This document shows positions 50,901-59,513 of a stretch of DNA of 64,000 bases, piece by piece. The number at the start of each line of letters is the position of its first letter. The stretch's first letter is position 1. A model generated the notes under the pieces. It was given only the letters and a program-made list of their open reading frames with translations. It had not been told where the DNA came from and ran no database searches. The position numbers were made by a program, and so were the translations under genes. This stretch comes from Bacteroides intestinalis (lineage in GTDB: Bacteria; Bacteroidota; Bacteroidia; Bacteroidales; Bacteroidaceae), in NCBI RefSeq assembly GCF_003464595.1, contig NZ_QRZF01000014.1:83805-147804 (forward strand). The letters run 5' to 3'.

Positions 50901-50942
50901 AAAAAAATTCCTGCACTACTTTGATCGTGCAGGATTTTTTTA
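50901..50942 (+). terminator. Terminator of the DUF3575 gene
   Basis: CCTGCAC pairs with GTGCAGG (extended by A/T pairs with a one-base bulge) around a 10-nt loop, followed by seven T residues. An A-run on the left side may allow use from the other strand. Confidence 0.8.
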
Positions 50943-51073
50943 TCAACTAACTACGTCACTAATTCTGATATCCAATGCTAATTGGAAGAATACTCCTTTA
51001 ATTATAGAGTCCAGAGGATAAATACAAAGTGTTAAACAAACACAATGACTCACCTTTTCTAAAATATTCCATA

Positions 51074-51081
51074 TATATTTG
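51074..51081 (+). promoter_or_regulatory. -7 box of the activase-TetR operon
   Basis: TATATTTG. Transcription would start around 51085-51090, within or just before the inverted repeat at 51087-51104. Confidence 0.55.
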
Positions 51082-51086
51082 CAGCA

Positions 51087-51104
51087 TCTGACACATATGT
51101 CAGA
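51087..51104 (+). promoter_or_regulatory. Candidate TetR operator at the transcription start
   Basis: TCTGACA-CATA-TGTCAGA is a perfect 7-bp inverted repeat with a 4-nt spacer, the size and symmetry of TetR-family operators. It overlaps the expected start site of the operon that encodes a TetR regulator as its second gene, which fits autorepression. Confidence 0.55.
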
Positions 51105-51153
51105 CAAATATTTCAAAGTCATTATTTATACACAGAAACAGCAAATATCTATT

Positions 51154-54100
51154 ATGGATACTTACAAAGTCGGTCTGGATATCGGCTCTACTACCGCTAA
51201 AATAATAGTGCTGGATAAGAGCTATAACAATGTCCTTTTCTGCAAATATGAAAGGCATCAGGCAAAAGTACAGGAATGCTTACTGGAATTTTTTCACCAG
51301 TTGAAAGAACAGTTGGGTGATGTTGCCTTATCAATCAATATCACCGGTTCAGTAGGCATGGGAATTGCAGAGAAATATTCTTTGCCTTTCGTACAAGAGG
51401 TCGTGGCGGCAACCCAGTATATCCGTCTGAATCACCCCGGTATATCTACTATGATCGATATAGGAGGAGAAGATGCAAAAGTCGTCTTCTTTCAGGATAA
51501 TCAGGCCACCGATTTACGCATGAACGGAAATTGCGCCGGAGGGACTGGTGCTTTTATCGACCAGATGGCAATTCTCTTAGGAGTATCTGTAGATGAGTTA
51601 AGCGGACTTGCGCTCCGGGCAACACATGTATACCCGATAGCCTCGCGATGTGGCGTTTTCTGTAAGACAGATATACAGAATCTGATAGCCAAGAATATAT
51701 CCAAAGAGGACATTGCAGCTTCCATCTTCCATGCTGTAGCTGTACAAACCATTGTTACGCTTGCACACGGATGCGATATCGTAGCCCCGGTCTTGCTTTG
51801 TGGAGGTCCCTTAACCTTCATTCCGGCACTCAGAAAGTCATTTGCCAACTACTTACAGTTATCGCAGGAGAAAGACTTTTTGTTACCGGAAAACAGTAAT
51901 CTCATACCAGCTTGGGGAACAGCCTTGACCGAAAGTTCACGGACAATGACTGTAACAGACTTAATCAAACTTTTAGAAAGCCAAACCGGAAAAACGTACC
52001 GTGCACAAAACAGTCTTCCACCCATATTCAATGATGAACCTGAATATCAGCAATGGAAGAAAAGAATGGAGCAATACGGAATGCAACGAACAGAATTGGC
52101 AACCGGAATACAACAGGCAACTTTAGGAATAGACTCCGGTTCTACCACAACAAAGATTGTGTTAATCGATGAACAGGACCGCATCCTGTATTCCTATTAC
52201 CACAATAACAATGGCAATCCGATAAAAGCTGTGGAAGAGGGGTTACAAAAGCTATATGAAGAATGCCAGAAGAAAGGAACGATTTTACAAATAAAAGGTG
52301 GATGTACCACCGGATATGGAGAAGATCTGATAAAAGCAGCTTTCCAAATGGATAGTGGTATTATTGAAACCATAGCCCACTATATGGCTGCCAAACATAT
52401 CAGCAAGGATGTATCTTTCATTCTGGATATTGGCGGACAAGACATGAAAGCCATATTTGTCAATGGTGGAATCATCAACCGGATTGAAATCAACGAAGCA
52501 TGCTCATCCGGATGTGGTTCTTTCATCAGTACCTTTGCCCAATCATTGGGCTATCAGGTAGAGGATTTTGCCAGAGAGGCTTGTTTCTCAAAAGCTCCAT
52601 GCGACTTGGGAACACGCTGTACTGTATTCATGAACTCCAAGGTAAAGCAAGTACTCCGTGAAGGAGTATCCGTAGCAGATATAGCAGCCGGATTATCTTA
52701 CTCTGTCGTTAAAAACTGCCTGTATAAGGTATTACAACTGAAAAAGTCGGACGAACTGGGGAAACACATCGTTGTGCAAGGTGGAACCATGCGCAATGAT
52801 GCCATTGTACGGGGACTGGAAAAACTGACAGACAGGGAAGTTTTCCGTAGTGATTGCCCTGAATTGATGGGAGCATTCGGTTGTGCCCTTTATGCCAAAC
52901 AGACTGCGACCACTCGAGTTACGAACCTGCAAGACATGATGCAGCGGGCACAATTCACATCCAAGCAGGTTCAATGTCACGGATGTGAAAATCAATGTGC
53001 CGTCACCCGGTATTCATTCAGCAACGGGGGAAACTATTTCTCCGGAAACAAATGCGAAAAGGTATTCACAAACAAAGGAAATGAATACGAAAAAGGAATG
53101 AATGCCTATGAGAAAAAGATCGAGCTATTATTCGACCGCCAGACCGACATAGCCACTCCCCTACTGACAATCGGCATTCCACGTATCCTGAATATGTATG
53201 AAGAGTTTCCTTTCTGGTATTCCCTGTTTACAGAATGTGGCATTCAGCTACACCTGTCAGAAGCCTCAACATTCAGTAAATATGAAAAGGCCGCTAATAT
53301 GGTGATGTCCGACAATATCTGTTTTCCTGCAAAGTTGGTACACAGCCATATTCAAAATCTTATCGACTGTAAGGTAGATAGGATATTCATGCCATTCGTC
53401 GTATTCGAAGGGATTGACAAGCAGCAGCAAAACAGCTATAACTGCCCCATTGTGTCCGGTTATTCACAAGTTATTAAGAGTGTGCAGACAGGAAATTTAC
53501 CAATCGATTCTCCGGTTATCACTTTCAAGGAGAAAGACTTATTATATAAGCAGTGCCATGACTACCTGAAACAGTTAGGGGTATCGGAACATATTCTTAA
53601 AAAAGCATTCAACCGTGCACTGGAAGCACAAGATTCATTTGAAAAAGCAATCGTTGATTATAACAAACAGATAATTGAAGAAGGGAAGAGGAAACAGCAG
53701 TTGATTATCCTTCTTGCCGGACGCCCCTATCATGCAGATCCATTAGTACAGCATAAGATTTCAAACATGATTAGCACAATGGGAGTTCATGTAATAACAG
53801 ACGATATTGTCCGCCACCAAGACATCCCGCTGGAAGGAGTGAACTTCTTGGCTCAATGGGCATTTACCAACCGCATTCTGAAATCAGCAAAATGGGCTAC
53901 ACAACAGGGAAACCATGTTCAATATATGCAGCTAACTTCTTTTGGATGTGGACCTGATGCTTTCCTGATAGATGAAATACGCGCTTTACTGAAGCGATGC
54001 GGGAAAAACCTTACCTTATTGAAAATTGATGATATCAGCAATACCGGCTCCATCAAGCTACGGGTACGTTCGCTGGTAGAAAGCCTGCATATCAGTTTAC

Positions 54101-55359
54101 AACAAGCAGAAGAAAAACGGATGCAGAAATTCATATCCACCCCTCCTTTCACCAAGAAAGACCGGAAGAAGAAAATTATTGCACCGTTCTTCACTCCCTT
54201 TATTTCACCACTTATCCCTTCAATCATGAAAGTAGCGGGATATGAGATGGAGACATTGCCGATAAGCGATGAACTCTCATGTGACTGGGGACTAAAATAT
54301 TCCAATAATGAAGTCTGCTATCCGGCTACACTAATTGTAGGCGATATTGTAAAGGCATTTAAAGACGGACGTTATGATCCGGATAATACCTGTGTAGCCA
54401 TCACGCAGACAGGAGGACAATGTCGAGCCAGCAACTACATCTCCCTGATAAAAAAAGCATTAATAGAGAACGGATATACTCAAACTCCAATCCTCTCCAT
54501 TGCATTCGGTAGCGGAATAGACAATCAGCAACCGGGTTTTAAAGTCAATTGGTTGAAGATACTGCCTATAGCGCTTGCCGCTGTTTTATACAGTGACTGC
54601 ATCGCCAAATTCTATTATGCATCTGTCATCCGCGAAAAAGAACCGGGACAGGCTGCTAAACTGAAGGATTTATATCTGGAAGCAGCAAAGCCTCTCATTC
54701 TGAAAAACCAGCCGGAGGATTTATTGAGTTATTTATCCCTGGCAGCCGAAGAGTTCAACCGGATTTGCCTGAAGAAACCATGTCCCAAAGTAGGAGTTGT
54801 AGGAGAGATTTTTCTGAAATTCAACCCCTTTGCACAAAAGAATATTACTACATGGCTCATTGACAGAGGAATTGAAGTGGTACCTCCATTGATGACGGAC
54901 TTCTTCATGCAAAGTTTTGTCAATATGAAAGTCAACCAAGATAGTCATATAATGCGAAAAAAGATTCCGGACTTTGTTATAGACTGGTTATATAGAAAGG
55001 TGCAAAACCAAATCAGCAAAGTCAACAAAACGGGAAAAGAATTCTGCTATTTCCAGCCTTTTGAAAGTATCTACGAGAAAGCGGAAAGAGCCAAACAGAT
55101 TATATCACTGAACACTCAATTTGGTGAAGGTTGGCTAATTGCCGGCGAGATGTCCTCTTTCGTCAGTCAAGGGATTAATCATGTCGTAAGTTTGCAACCT
55201 TTTGGCTGCATCGCCAACCACATTGTGGAAAAAGGTATAGAAAAACGAATAAAGTCCCTCTACCCTCAAATAAATATATTATCTTTAGATTTCGACAGCA
55301 GCGTCAGCGATGTGAATATCACCAACCGCTTATTGCTTTTTGTTGACAACATAAAATAA
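51154..55359 (+). CDS. Acyl-CoA dehydratase activase fusion (two activase domains plus DUF2229 and dehydratase-like region)
   Basis: The 1401-residue protein joins two BcrA/BadF/HgdC-type ATPase modules (about 5-265 and 320-590), a DUF2229 region (about 660-890) and a C-terminal part (about 1000-1390) resembling 2-hydroxyacyl-CoA dehydratase subunits. Module 1 has VGLDIGSTTAK, NGNCAGGTGAFID with C127, and SRCGVFCKTD with C166. Module 2 has LGIDSGSTTTKIV, EACSSGCGSF and TRCTVFMNSK. These cysteines hold the [4Fe-4S] cluster shared by activase dimers. Another Cys group (CHGCENQC) lies near residue 610. Activases inject an electron into a dehydratase using ATP. The substrate is unknown. The ATG at 51154 is chosen because the operator and promoter lie upstream. 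Confidence 0.85.
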   Translation: MDTYKVGLDIGSTTAKIIVLDKSYNNVLFCKYERHQAKVQECLLEFFHQLKEQLGDVALSINITGSVGMGIAEKYSLPFVQEVVAATQYIRLNHPGISTMIDIGGEDAKVVFFQDNQATDLRMNGNCAGGTGAFIDQMAILLGVSVDELSGLALRATHVYPIASRCGVFCKTDIQNLIAKNISKEDIAASIFHAVAVQTIVTLAHGCDIVAPVLLCGGPLTFIPALRKSFANYLQLSQEKDFLLPENSNLIPAWGTALTESSRTMTVTDLIKLLESQTGKTYRAQNSLPPIFNDEPEYQQWKKRMEQYGMQRTELATGIQQATLGIDSGSTTTKIVLIDEQDRILYSYYHNNNGNPIKAVEEGLQKLYEECQKKGTILQIKGGCTTGYGEDLIKAAFQMDSGIIETIAHYMAAKHISKDVSFILDIGGQDMKAIFVNGGIINRIEINEACSSGCGSFISTFAQSLGYQVEDFAREACFSKAPCDLGTRCTVFMNSKVKQVLREGVSVADIAAGLSYSVVKNCLYKVLQLKKSDELGKHIVVQGGTMRNDAIVRGLEKLTDREVFRSDCPELMGAFGCALYAKQTATTRVTNLQDMMQRAQFTSKQVQCHGCENQCAVTRYSFSNGGNYFSGNKCEKVFTNKGNEYEKGMNAYEKKIELLFDRQTDIATPLLTIGIPRILNMYEEFPFWYSLFTECGIQLHLSEASTFSKYEKAANMVMSDNICFPAKLVHSHIQNLIDCKVDRIFMPFVVFEGIDKQQQNSYNCPIVSGYSQVIKSVQTGNLPIDSPVITFKEKDLLYKQCHDYLKQLGVSEHILKKAFNRALEAQDSFEKAIVDYNKQIIEEGKRKQQLIILLAGRPYHADPLVQHKISNMISTMGVHVITDDIVRHQDIPLEGVNFLAQWAFTNRILKSAKWATQQGNHVQYMQLTSFGCGPDAFLIDEIRALLKRCGKNLTLLKIDDISNTGSIKLRVRSLVESLHISLQQAEEKRMQKFISTPPFTKKDRKKKIIAPFFTPFISPLIPSIMKVAGYEMETLPISDELSCDWGLKYSNNEVCYPATLIVGDIVKAFKDGRYDPDNTCVAITQTGGQCRASNYISLIKKALIENGYTQTPILSIAFGSGIDNQQPGFKVNWLKILPIALAAVLYSDCIAKFYYASVIREKEPGQAAKLKDLYLEAAKPLILKNQPEDLLSYLSLAAEEFNRICLKKPCPKVGVVGEIFLKFNPFAQKNITTWLIDRGIEVVPPLMTDFFMQSFVNMKVNQDSHIMRKKIPDFVIDWLYRKVQNQISKVNKTGKEFCYFQPFESIYEKAERAKQIISLNTQFGEGWLIAGEMSSFVSQGINHVVSLQPFGCIANHIVEKGIEKRIKSLYPQINILSLDFDSSVSDVNITNRLLLFVDNIK

Positions 55360-55367
55360 AAAAGACT

Positions 55368-55994
55368 ATGGGAGCTACAGAAAACAACGAATTGGAACAC
55401 CAAATAATTGAAACAGCCAAACAACTTTTTATAGAAAAAGGGTTTGCCGAAACCAGTATGAGCGATATAGCCGCAAGAGTTGGAATAAACCGCCCTACCC
55501 TGCATTACTATTTCAGGACAAAGGACCGTATGTTTCAGGCGGTATTCGGCTCGATAGTGATGACATTATTGCCGAAAGTGCAGGACATCATAAAGCAGGA
55601 TCTACCGTTCATAGACCGCATAAACAGGATATTGGATGAATATGTAACGCTTTTCACCGAAAACCCGGACATTCCCAGGTTTATATGTGGAGAAATTCAA
55701 CGTGACATAGATCATCTATTCGCAACAGCAAAAGATATGCAGTTTGATAAAATTTTCCTGGTTATAAAGGATCGTATGCTTCAGGAGATGGAAACCGGAA
55801 AGTTAAAGAAAGTACCTATCCATACCGTTTTCATGACTTTCTACGGTCTGCTCACTTTCCCTCTGCTTGCAAAGAATCTGCTGACGCACATATTCCTGAA
55901 TGATGAAGCAGATTTTCCAGCTCTCATGATTGAATGGAAACAGTATATCATATTCCATATGGCAAATTTGCTGTACCACGATAAAGAAGGATAG
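55368..55994 (+). CDS. TetR-family transcriptional regulator
   Basis: The 208-residue protein has an N-terminal helix-turn-helix (MSDIAARVGINRPTLHYYFR, about 28-47) and a helical C-terminal ligand domain of about 150 residues that I cannot assign to a ligand. It begins 9 nt after the activase stop, so it is co-transcribed with it and probably represses that operon through the inverted repeat at 51087-51104. Confidence 0.92.
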   Translation: MGATENNELEHQIIETAKQLFIEKGFAETSMSDIAARVGINRPTLHYYFRTKDRMFQAVFGSIVMTLLPKVQDIIKQDLPFIDRINRILDEYVTLFTENPDIPRFICGEIQRDIDHLFATAKDMQFDKIFLVIKDRMLQEMETGKLKKVPIHTVFMTFYGLLTFPLLAKNLLTHIFLNDEADFPALMIEWKQYIIFHMANLLYHDKEG

Positions 55995-56044
55995 AATAAT
56001 TCTAAATATCATTAAAAAAGTATGTACCTGATTAGCTTTATCAG

Positions 56045-56052
56045 TACATTTG
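56045..56052 (+). promoter_or_regulatory. -7 box of the DUF4251 gene
   Basis: TACATTTG, 40 nt before the ATG. It overlaps the right side of a hairpin (TGTA-C-CTGAT / ATCAG-TACA, about 56023-56048) that may also end the TetR transcript. Confidence 0.4.
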
Positions 56053-56092
56053 ATTGTTACTCATATATATAACCCATAAAATATAAGTATGT

Positions 56093-56599
56093 ATGAAAGC
56101 AATCCGAATTATTTTTTCCTTATTGCTGATTATGGCAATCAGTATACCGACTCTTTCTGCACAAACTAAGAAAGAAAAGAAAGAGCTAAAGAAACAAGCG
56201 GTTGAAAAACTCATCACATCCGGGAAATATAAAATAGATGTGAACCGGGCACTTCCTGCAAGGGGACGGTCTGTGATGCTGACTTCTCCATATTCTGTAG
56301 AAATCAGGAACGATTCCATCATATCCCATCTACCTTATTATGGAAGGGCCTATTCAATTCCTTATGGTGGCGGAGAAGGGCTCAACTTCAAAGCTCCACT
56401 TACCGACTACAAGCTGGATTGGGATAAGAAAGGAACAGCAAAAATTAAATTCACGGCACGGAGCACGGAAGATAAATTCGATTTTGATATCGATATTTTT
56501 AGCAACGGCTCCTCTACCATATTCGTAAACATGCAAAACCGCCAGTCCATCAACTTTCAGGGAGAAGTAGATATGACGGAAAAAGAAATAAAAAAATAA
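56093..56599 (+). CDS. DUF4251 family exported protein
   Basis: The 168-residue protein has a signal peptide (about 1-24, TLSAQ), a Lys/Glu-rich stretch (TKKEKKELKKQAVEKL), then a beta-rich domain containing GRSVMLTSPYSVEIRND, SHLPYYGRAY and a closing INFQGEV. These match DUF4251, small periplasmic proteins of Bacteroidales with no known function. It is monocistronic. Confidence 0.85.
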   Translation: MKAIRIIFSLLLIMAISIPTLSAQTKKEKKELKKQAVEKLITSGKYKIDVNRALPARGRSVMLTSPYSVEIRNDSIISHLPYYGRAYSIPYGGGEGLNFKAPLTDYKLDWDKKGTAKIKFTARSTEDKFDFDIDIFSNGSSTIFVNMQNRQSINFQGEVDMTEKEIKK

Positions 56600-56620
56600 G
56601 GTATATAACCTGCCAATGAT

Positions 56621-56628
56621 TACCTTTG
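56621..56628 (+). promoter_or_regulatory. -7 box of the AraC-family gene
   Basis: TACCTTTG, 20 nt before the ATG at 56649. Confidence 0.5.
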
Positions 56629-56648
56629 TGCAATGACATCCTAAATTT

Positions 56649-57467
56649 ATGTACAAAGAATACCCACCCTGTAGCCTGCTCTCCCCCTATATTGACAAAT
56701 ATTGGGAATTTAGAGGCAATCCCGAATATGGAATGCGCATCAACATACTTCCCGACGGATGCACGGATTTTATCTTCACCCTTGGAGAGGCTACACAGAC
56801 GGTAGATGGCAGGCTAACCATGAAGCCTTACCGTTCCTACTTCATTGGACCGATGAATAGTTACTCGGAACTGGTAGCTTATGCGGAAACCATTCATATG
56901 CTGGGAGTCCGTTTTCTACCTTCCGGATTATCACGTTTCATACAATTACCCCTGCACGAACTAACCAATCAAAGAATTTGTGCTGATGAAGTAACTAACT
57001 TCTTCGATGCCTCGTTTGCAGAAAGACTATGTGAAGAGAATAACTTTGGAGACAGAATAAAGATAATAGAAGAATTATTCATCAAGTCTTTATACAAATA
57101 TGATCTACAGACGGACCCACAGATTGCGTTTGCCATAGAACAAATAAACCGTCATCAGGGAAAACTCCCGGTACAATCATTAGTGGAAGACATTTGTCTA
57201 TGCCAACGACAATTCGAACGTAAATTCAAAATGAATACAGGATACACTCCCAAAATATACAGCAGAATTATGCAATTCAAGAATGCGGTAGATTTATTGA
57301 GGAGTGCTACCTGCGATAACCTGTTATCTACTGCTGTTCATGCAGGATACTATGATGTCCCCCATCTTTCAAGAGAAATAAAAAGGATGTCAGGTAATAC
57401 CCCCTACTCCTTTCTGGCCCTTCCTTCGCCGGAAGAAGAAGTCACGCTGACTTACGTAGAAGCGTAA
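56649..57467 (+). CDS. AraC-family transcriptional regulator
   Basis: The 272-residue protein has an N-terminal sensor domain (about 1-150; motifs YWEFRG, ILPDGCTDFIF and GVRFLPSGLSRF, the DUF6597-type pattern) and a C-terminal AraC DNA-binding domain (about 165-260; the first helix-turn-helix around LVEDICLCQRQFERKFK, the second around AGYYDVPHLSREIKRMSG). Such regulators often control a nearby gene; the PPOx-type gene follows 78 bp downstream with its own promoter. Confidence 0.9.
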   Translation: MYKEYPPCSLLSPYIDKYWEFRGNPEYGMRINILPDGCTDFIFTLGEATQTVDGRLTMKPYRSYFIGPMNSYSELVAYAETIHMLGVRFLPSGLSRFIQLPLHELTNQRICADEVTNFFDASFAERLCEENNFGDRIKIIEELFIKSLYKYDLQTDPQIAFAIEQINRHQGKLPVQSLVEDICLCQRQFERKFKMNTGYTPKIYSRIMQFKNAVDLLRSATCDNLLSTAVHAGYYDVPHLSREIKRMSGNTPYSFLALPSPEEEVTLTYVEA

Positions 57468-57506
57468 ATGTCGTTTTTATACAATGAAGGAATATCTCCG
57501 GCTACT

Positions 57507-57514
57507 TATATTTG
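57507..57514 (+). promoter_or_regulatory. -7 box of the PPOx gene
   Basis: TATATTTG, 31 nt before the ATG at 57546. The position supports that ATG over the upstream in-frame one at 57468. Confidence 0.5.
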
Positions 57515-57545
57515 CACCATTCAATTAACAAAACAGATTAAAAAG

Positions 57546-57953
57546 ATGGAAACACTTGAAAAGAAAGCCGCAGAAATGCTTCAAAAGAGCGAAGTAGTAG
57601 TTCTTACCTCTATTAACCAAGAGGGATATCCCCGCCCTGTACCAATGAGTATGGTTAAAGCCGAAGGTATTTCAACCGTTTGGATGTCAACCGGAAACGA
57701 CTCATGGAAAACAGTTGATTTTCGCAAGAATCCGAAAGGTGGTTTATGTTTCTATGCCCAGGGAGACAGTGTTTGCATGACCGGTGATGTAGAAGTTATC
57801 ACAGATGCAGACATCAAACAAGAACTTTGGCAAGACTGGTTCATCAACCATTTTCCCGGCGGCCCGACTGATCCGAACTATGTCATATTAAAGTTCAAGG
57901 CTAACCATGCCACTTACTGGATAGAAGGAAAGTTCATCCACAGAAAAGTTTAA
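57546..57953 (+). CDS. Pyridoxamine 5'-phosphate oxidase-like flavoprotein
   Basis: The 135-residue split-barrel protein has VVLTSINQEGYPRPVPMSMV near the N-terminus, TVWMSTGNDSWKTVDFRKNP in the flavin/phosphate region and VCMTGDVEVITD. This is the general-stress-protein 26 type of PPOx-like protein, which binds FMN or F420-like cofactors; real PdxH activity is not implied. It is a possible target of the upstream AraC regulator. Confidence 0.85.
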   Translation: METLEKKAAEMLQKSEVVVLTSINQEGYPRPVPMSMVKAEGISTVWMSTGNDSWKTVDFRKNPKGGLCFYAQGDSVCMTGDVEVITDADIKQELWQDWFINHFPGGPTDPNYVILKFKANHATYWIEGKFIHRKV

Positions 57954-58022
57954 TGAGTATTAAGCTGTGTTCAATAAAAAGATAATCTACCGGAAATTAA
58001 CTCAATAAAGAATATAAATTCA

Positions 58023-58030
58023 TATATTTG
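58023..58030 (+). promoter_or_regulatory. -7 box of the S41 peptidase gene
   Basis: TATATTTG, 25 nt before the ATG at 58056. Confidence 0.5.
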
Positions 58031-58055
58031 CGTTCACTATAAAACGAACTTATAT

Positions 58056-59474
58056 ATGAAAATCAAAACTTTATTATTCCTGTTTATCTGTCTCTCTTTA
58101 AGTGCCTGCAAGGATGATGACGATCCAAGTGGTAACGGTGATCGTCCTGATACGCAGGCATGGATAGAGGATACCATGCGCGAACATTACTATTGGTACA
58201 ATGAAATACCGGCAGCCGGCAAGCTGAATTATGCGAATGATCCGGAAACTTTCTTTTATTCATTACTGTCTGATAAAGACGGGAAAGTTCGTGGGGGCAA
58301 ACACCAATATTTTTCCTATATCAAAGAACTCACAGGAGGAAATACGCGTAGTACGATAAATGAAGAGTATTCATACGGTTTTGAATTTACAGGTATTTAT
58401 GCTGATAAAACACATCAGGACATACTTGCGCTCGTATTATATGTAGTGAAAGGTTCGCCGGCTGATGATGCCGGATTGCAACGAGGCGACTGGATTACAA
58501 AAATCAATGATGCTCCAGTGACAGATGCTAATTTTGCATCATTATCCGGTGGCGAAGCCTGCTCATTAACAATAGCCAAATGGGACCCGGCAACAAAGAA
58601 GTTTGTGCCTCAGAATGAAAAAATAAATTTAGCATCAGCCCGGAAAGTTGAAGATGATCCGGTATATACATGGAATGTCATCGAAAGTCCGGTCAAAAAT
58701 AAAAAAGTAGGTTATCTGCTTTACAACCATTTCACTGCAGGGAAAAGCGATGATGACACGTCTTACGACGACCATTTAAAATCTCTTTCAGGCTCTGACT
58801 TCAACGGAGTGGATGAATTTGTCTTGGATTTACGGTACAACAATGGTGGAGCATTATCTTCCGGTATCTTATTATGTACCATTCTCCAACCGGGAAATCA
58901 AATTGGCAGCAAATTAGGTTACCTACAATACAACGATAAACAAAAAAACAAAAAGGTCCAATTTAATACGAACAAGAGTTTACTCGGATCAAACGGGAAA
59001 AACCTGAACCTGAAAACACTGTATGTATTAGTAAGTAGTTCCAGTGCATCCGCTTCGGAAATGGTGATCAACTCCCTGGAACCTTTTATGGATGTTGTGG
59101 TAATTGGAGAAACAACTGTAGGTAAAAACGTCGGTTCACTGGAATATACAAGCGACGACAAAAAGTGGGAGATGCACCCTATTGTTTGTCAAATATACAA
59201 TTCAGTAGACTTTACTGATTATGCTGATGGAATAGCGCCGGATGTACAACTTGACGAAGCATTCACATACGTTGATGCTCAAACTGTATCTCCCATTGAA
59301 ATGTTTCCTTTAGGAGATCCGAATGAACACTTATTTAAAGCTGCCATAGACCTGATTGACGGAAAAACCACCCTTACCCGGAGTATAGATGCACCGGGCA
59401 CAGTCATTTATAAAAAGGTTCCCGGTAATTCAATAGACAGAAAAGCAACCGGCAGTGTGATTATTAACAAATAA
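58056..59474 (+). CDS. S41-family (C-terminal processing) peptidase lipoprotein
   Basis: The 472-residue protein has a lipoprotein signal with lipobox LSAC (Cys 18) followed by an acidic KDDDD stretch. The order is an N-terminal helical domain (about 30-100), a PDZ domain (about 125-205, with GSPADDAGLQRGDWITKIND) and the tail-specific protease domain (about 215-430). Catalytic elements are the Ser motif SSSASASEMVINSLEP and the Lys in ETTVGKNVG. DLRYNNGGALSSG is conserved in S41. It probably degrades or processes envelope proteins at the outer membrane. Confidence 0.92.
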   Translation: MKIKTLLFLFICLSLSACKDDDDPSGNGDRPDTQAWIEDTMREHYYWYNEIPAAGKLNYANDPETFFYSLLSDKDGKVRGGKHQYFSYIKELTGGNTRSTINEEYSYGFEFTGIYADKTHQDILALVLYVVKGSPADDAGLQRGDWITKINDAPVTDANFASLSGGEACSLTIAKWDPATKKFVPQNEKINLASARKVEDDPVYTWNVIESPVKNKKVGYLLYNHFTAGKSDDDTSYDDHLKSLSGSDFNGVDEFVLDLRYNNGGALSSGILLCTILQPGNQIGSKLGYLQYNDKQKNKKVQFNTNKSLLGSNGKNLNLKTLYVLVSSSSASASEMVINSLEPFMDVVVIGETTVGKNVGSLEYTSDDKKWEMHPIVCQIYNSVDFTDYADGIAPDVQLDEAFTYVDAQTVSPIEMFPLGDPNEHLFKAAIDLIDGKTTLTRSIDAPGTVIYKKVPGNSIDRKATGSVIINK

Positions 59475-59478
59475 TCCG

Positions 59479-59486
59479 TAAATTTG
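59479..59486 (+). promoter_or_regulatory. -7 box of the MATE gene with downstream hairpin
   Basis: TAAATTTG, 27 nt before the ATG at 59514. A small inverted repeat CAGTC/GACTG follows at the expected 5' end of the RNA. Confidence 0.45.
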
Positions 59487-59513
59487 CAGTCCGAAATTTA
59501 CAGACTGTAAATC

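Noticed and set aside
51079..51153. N-terminal extension of the activase fusion
   Set aside because: The codons lie in the promoter/operator region, and the ATPase fold starts at MDTYKVGLDIGST.
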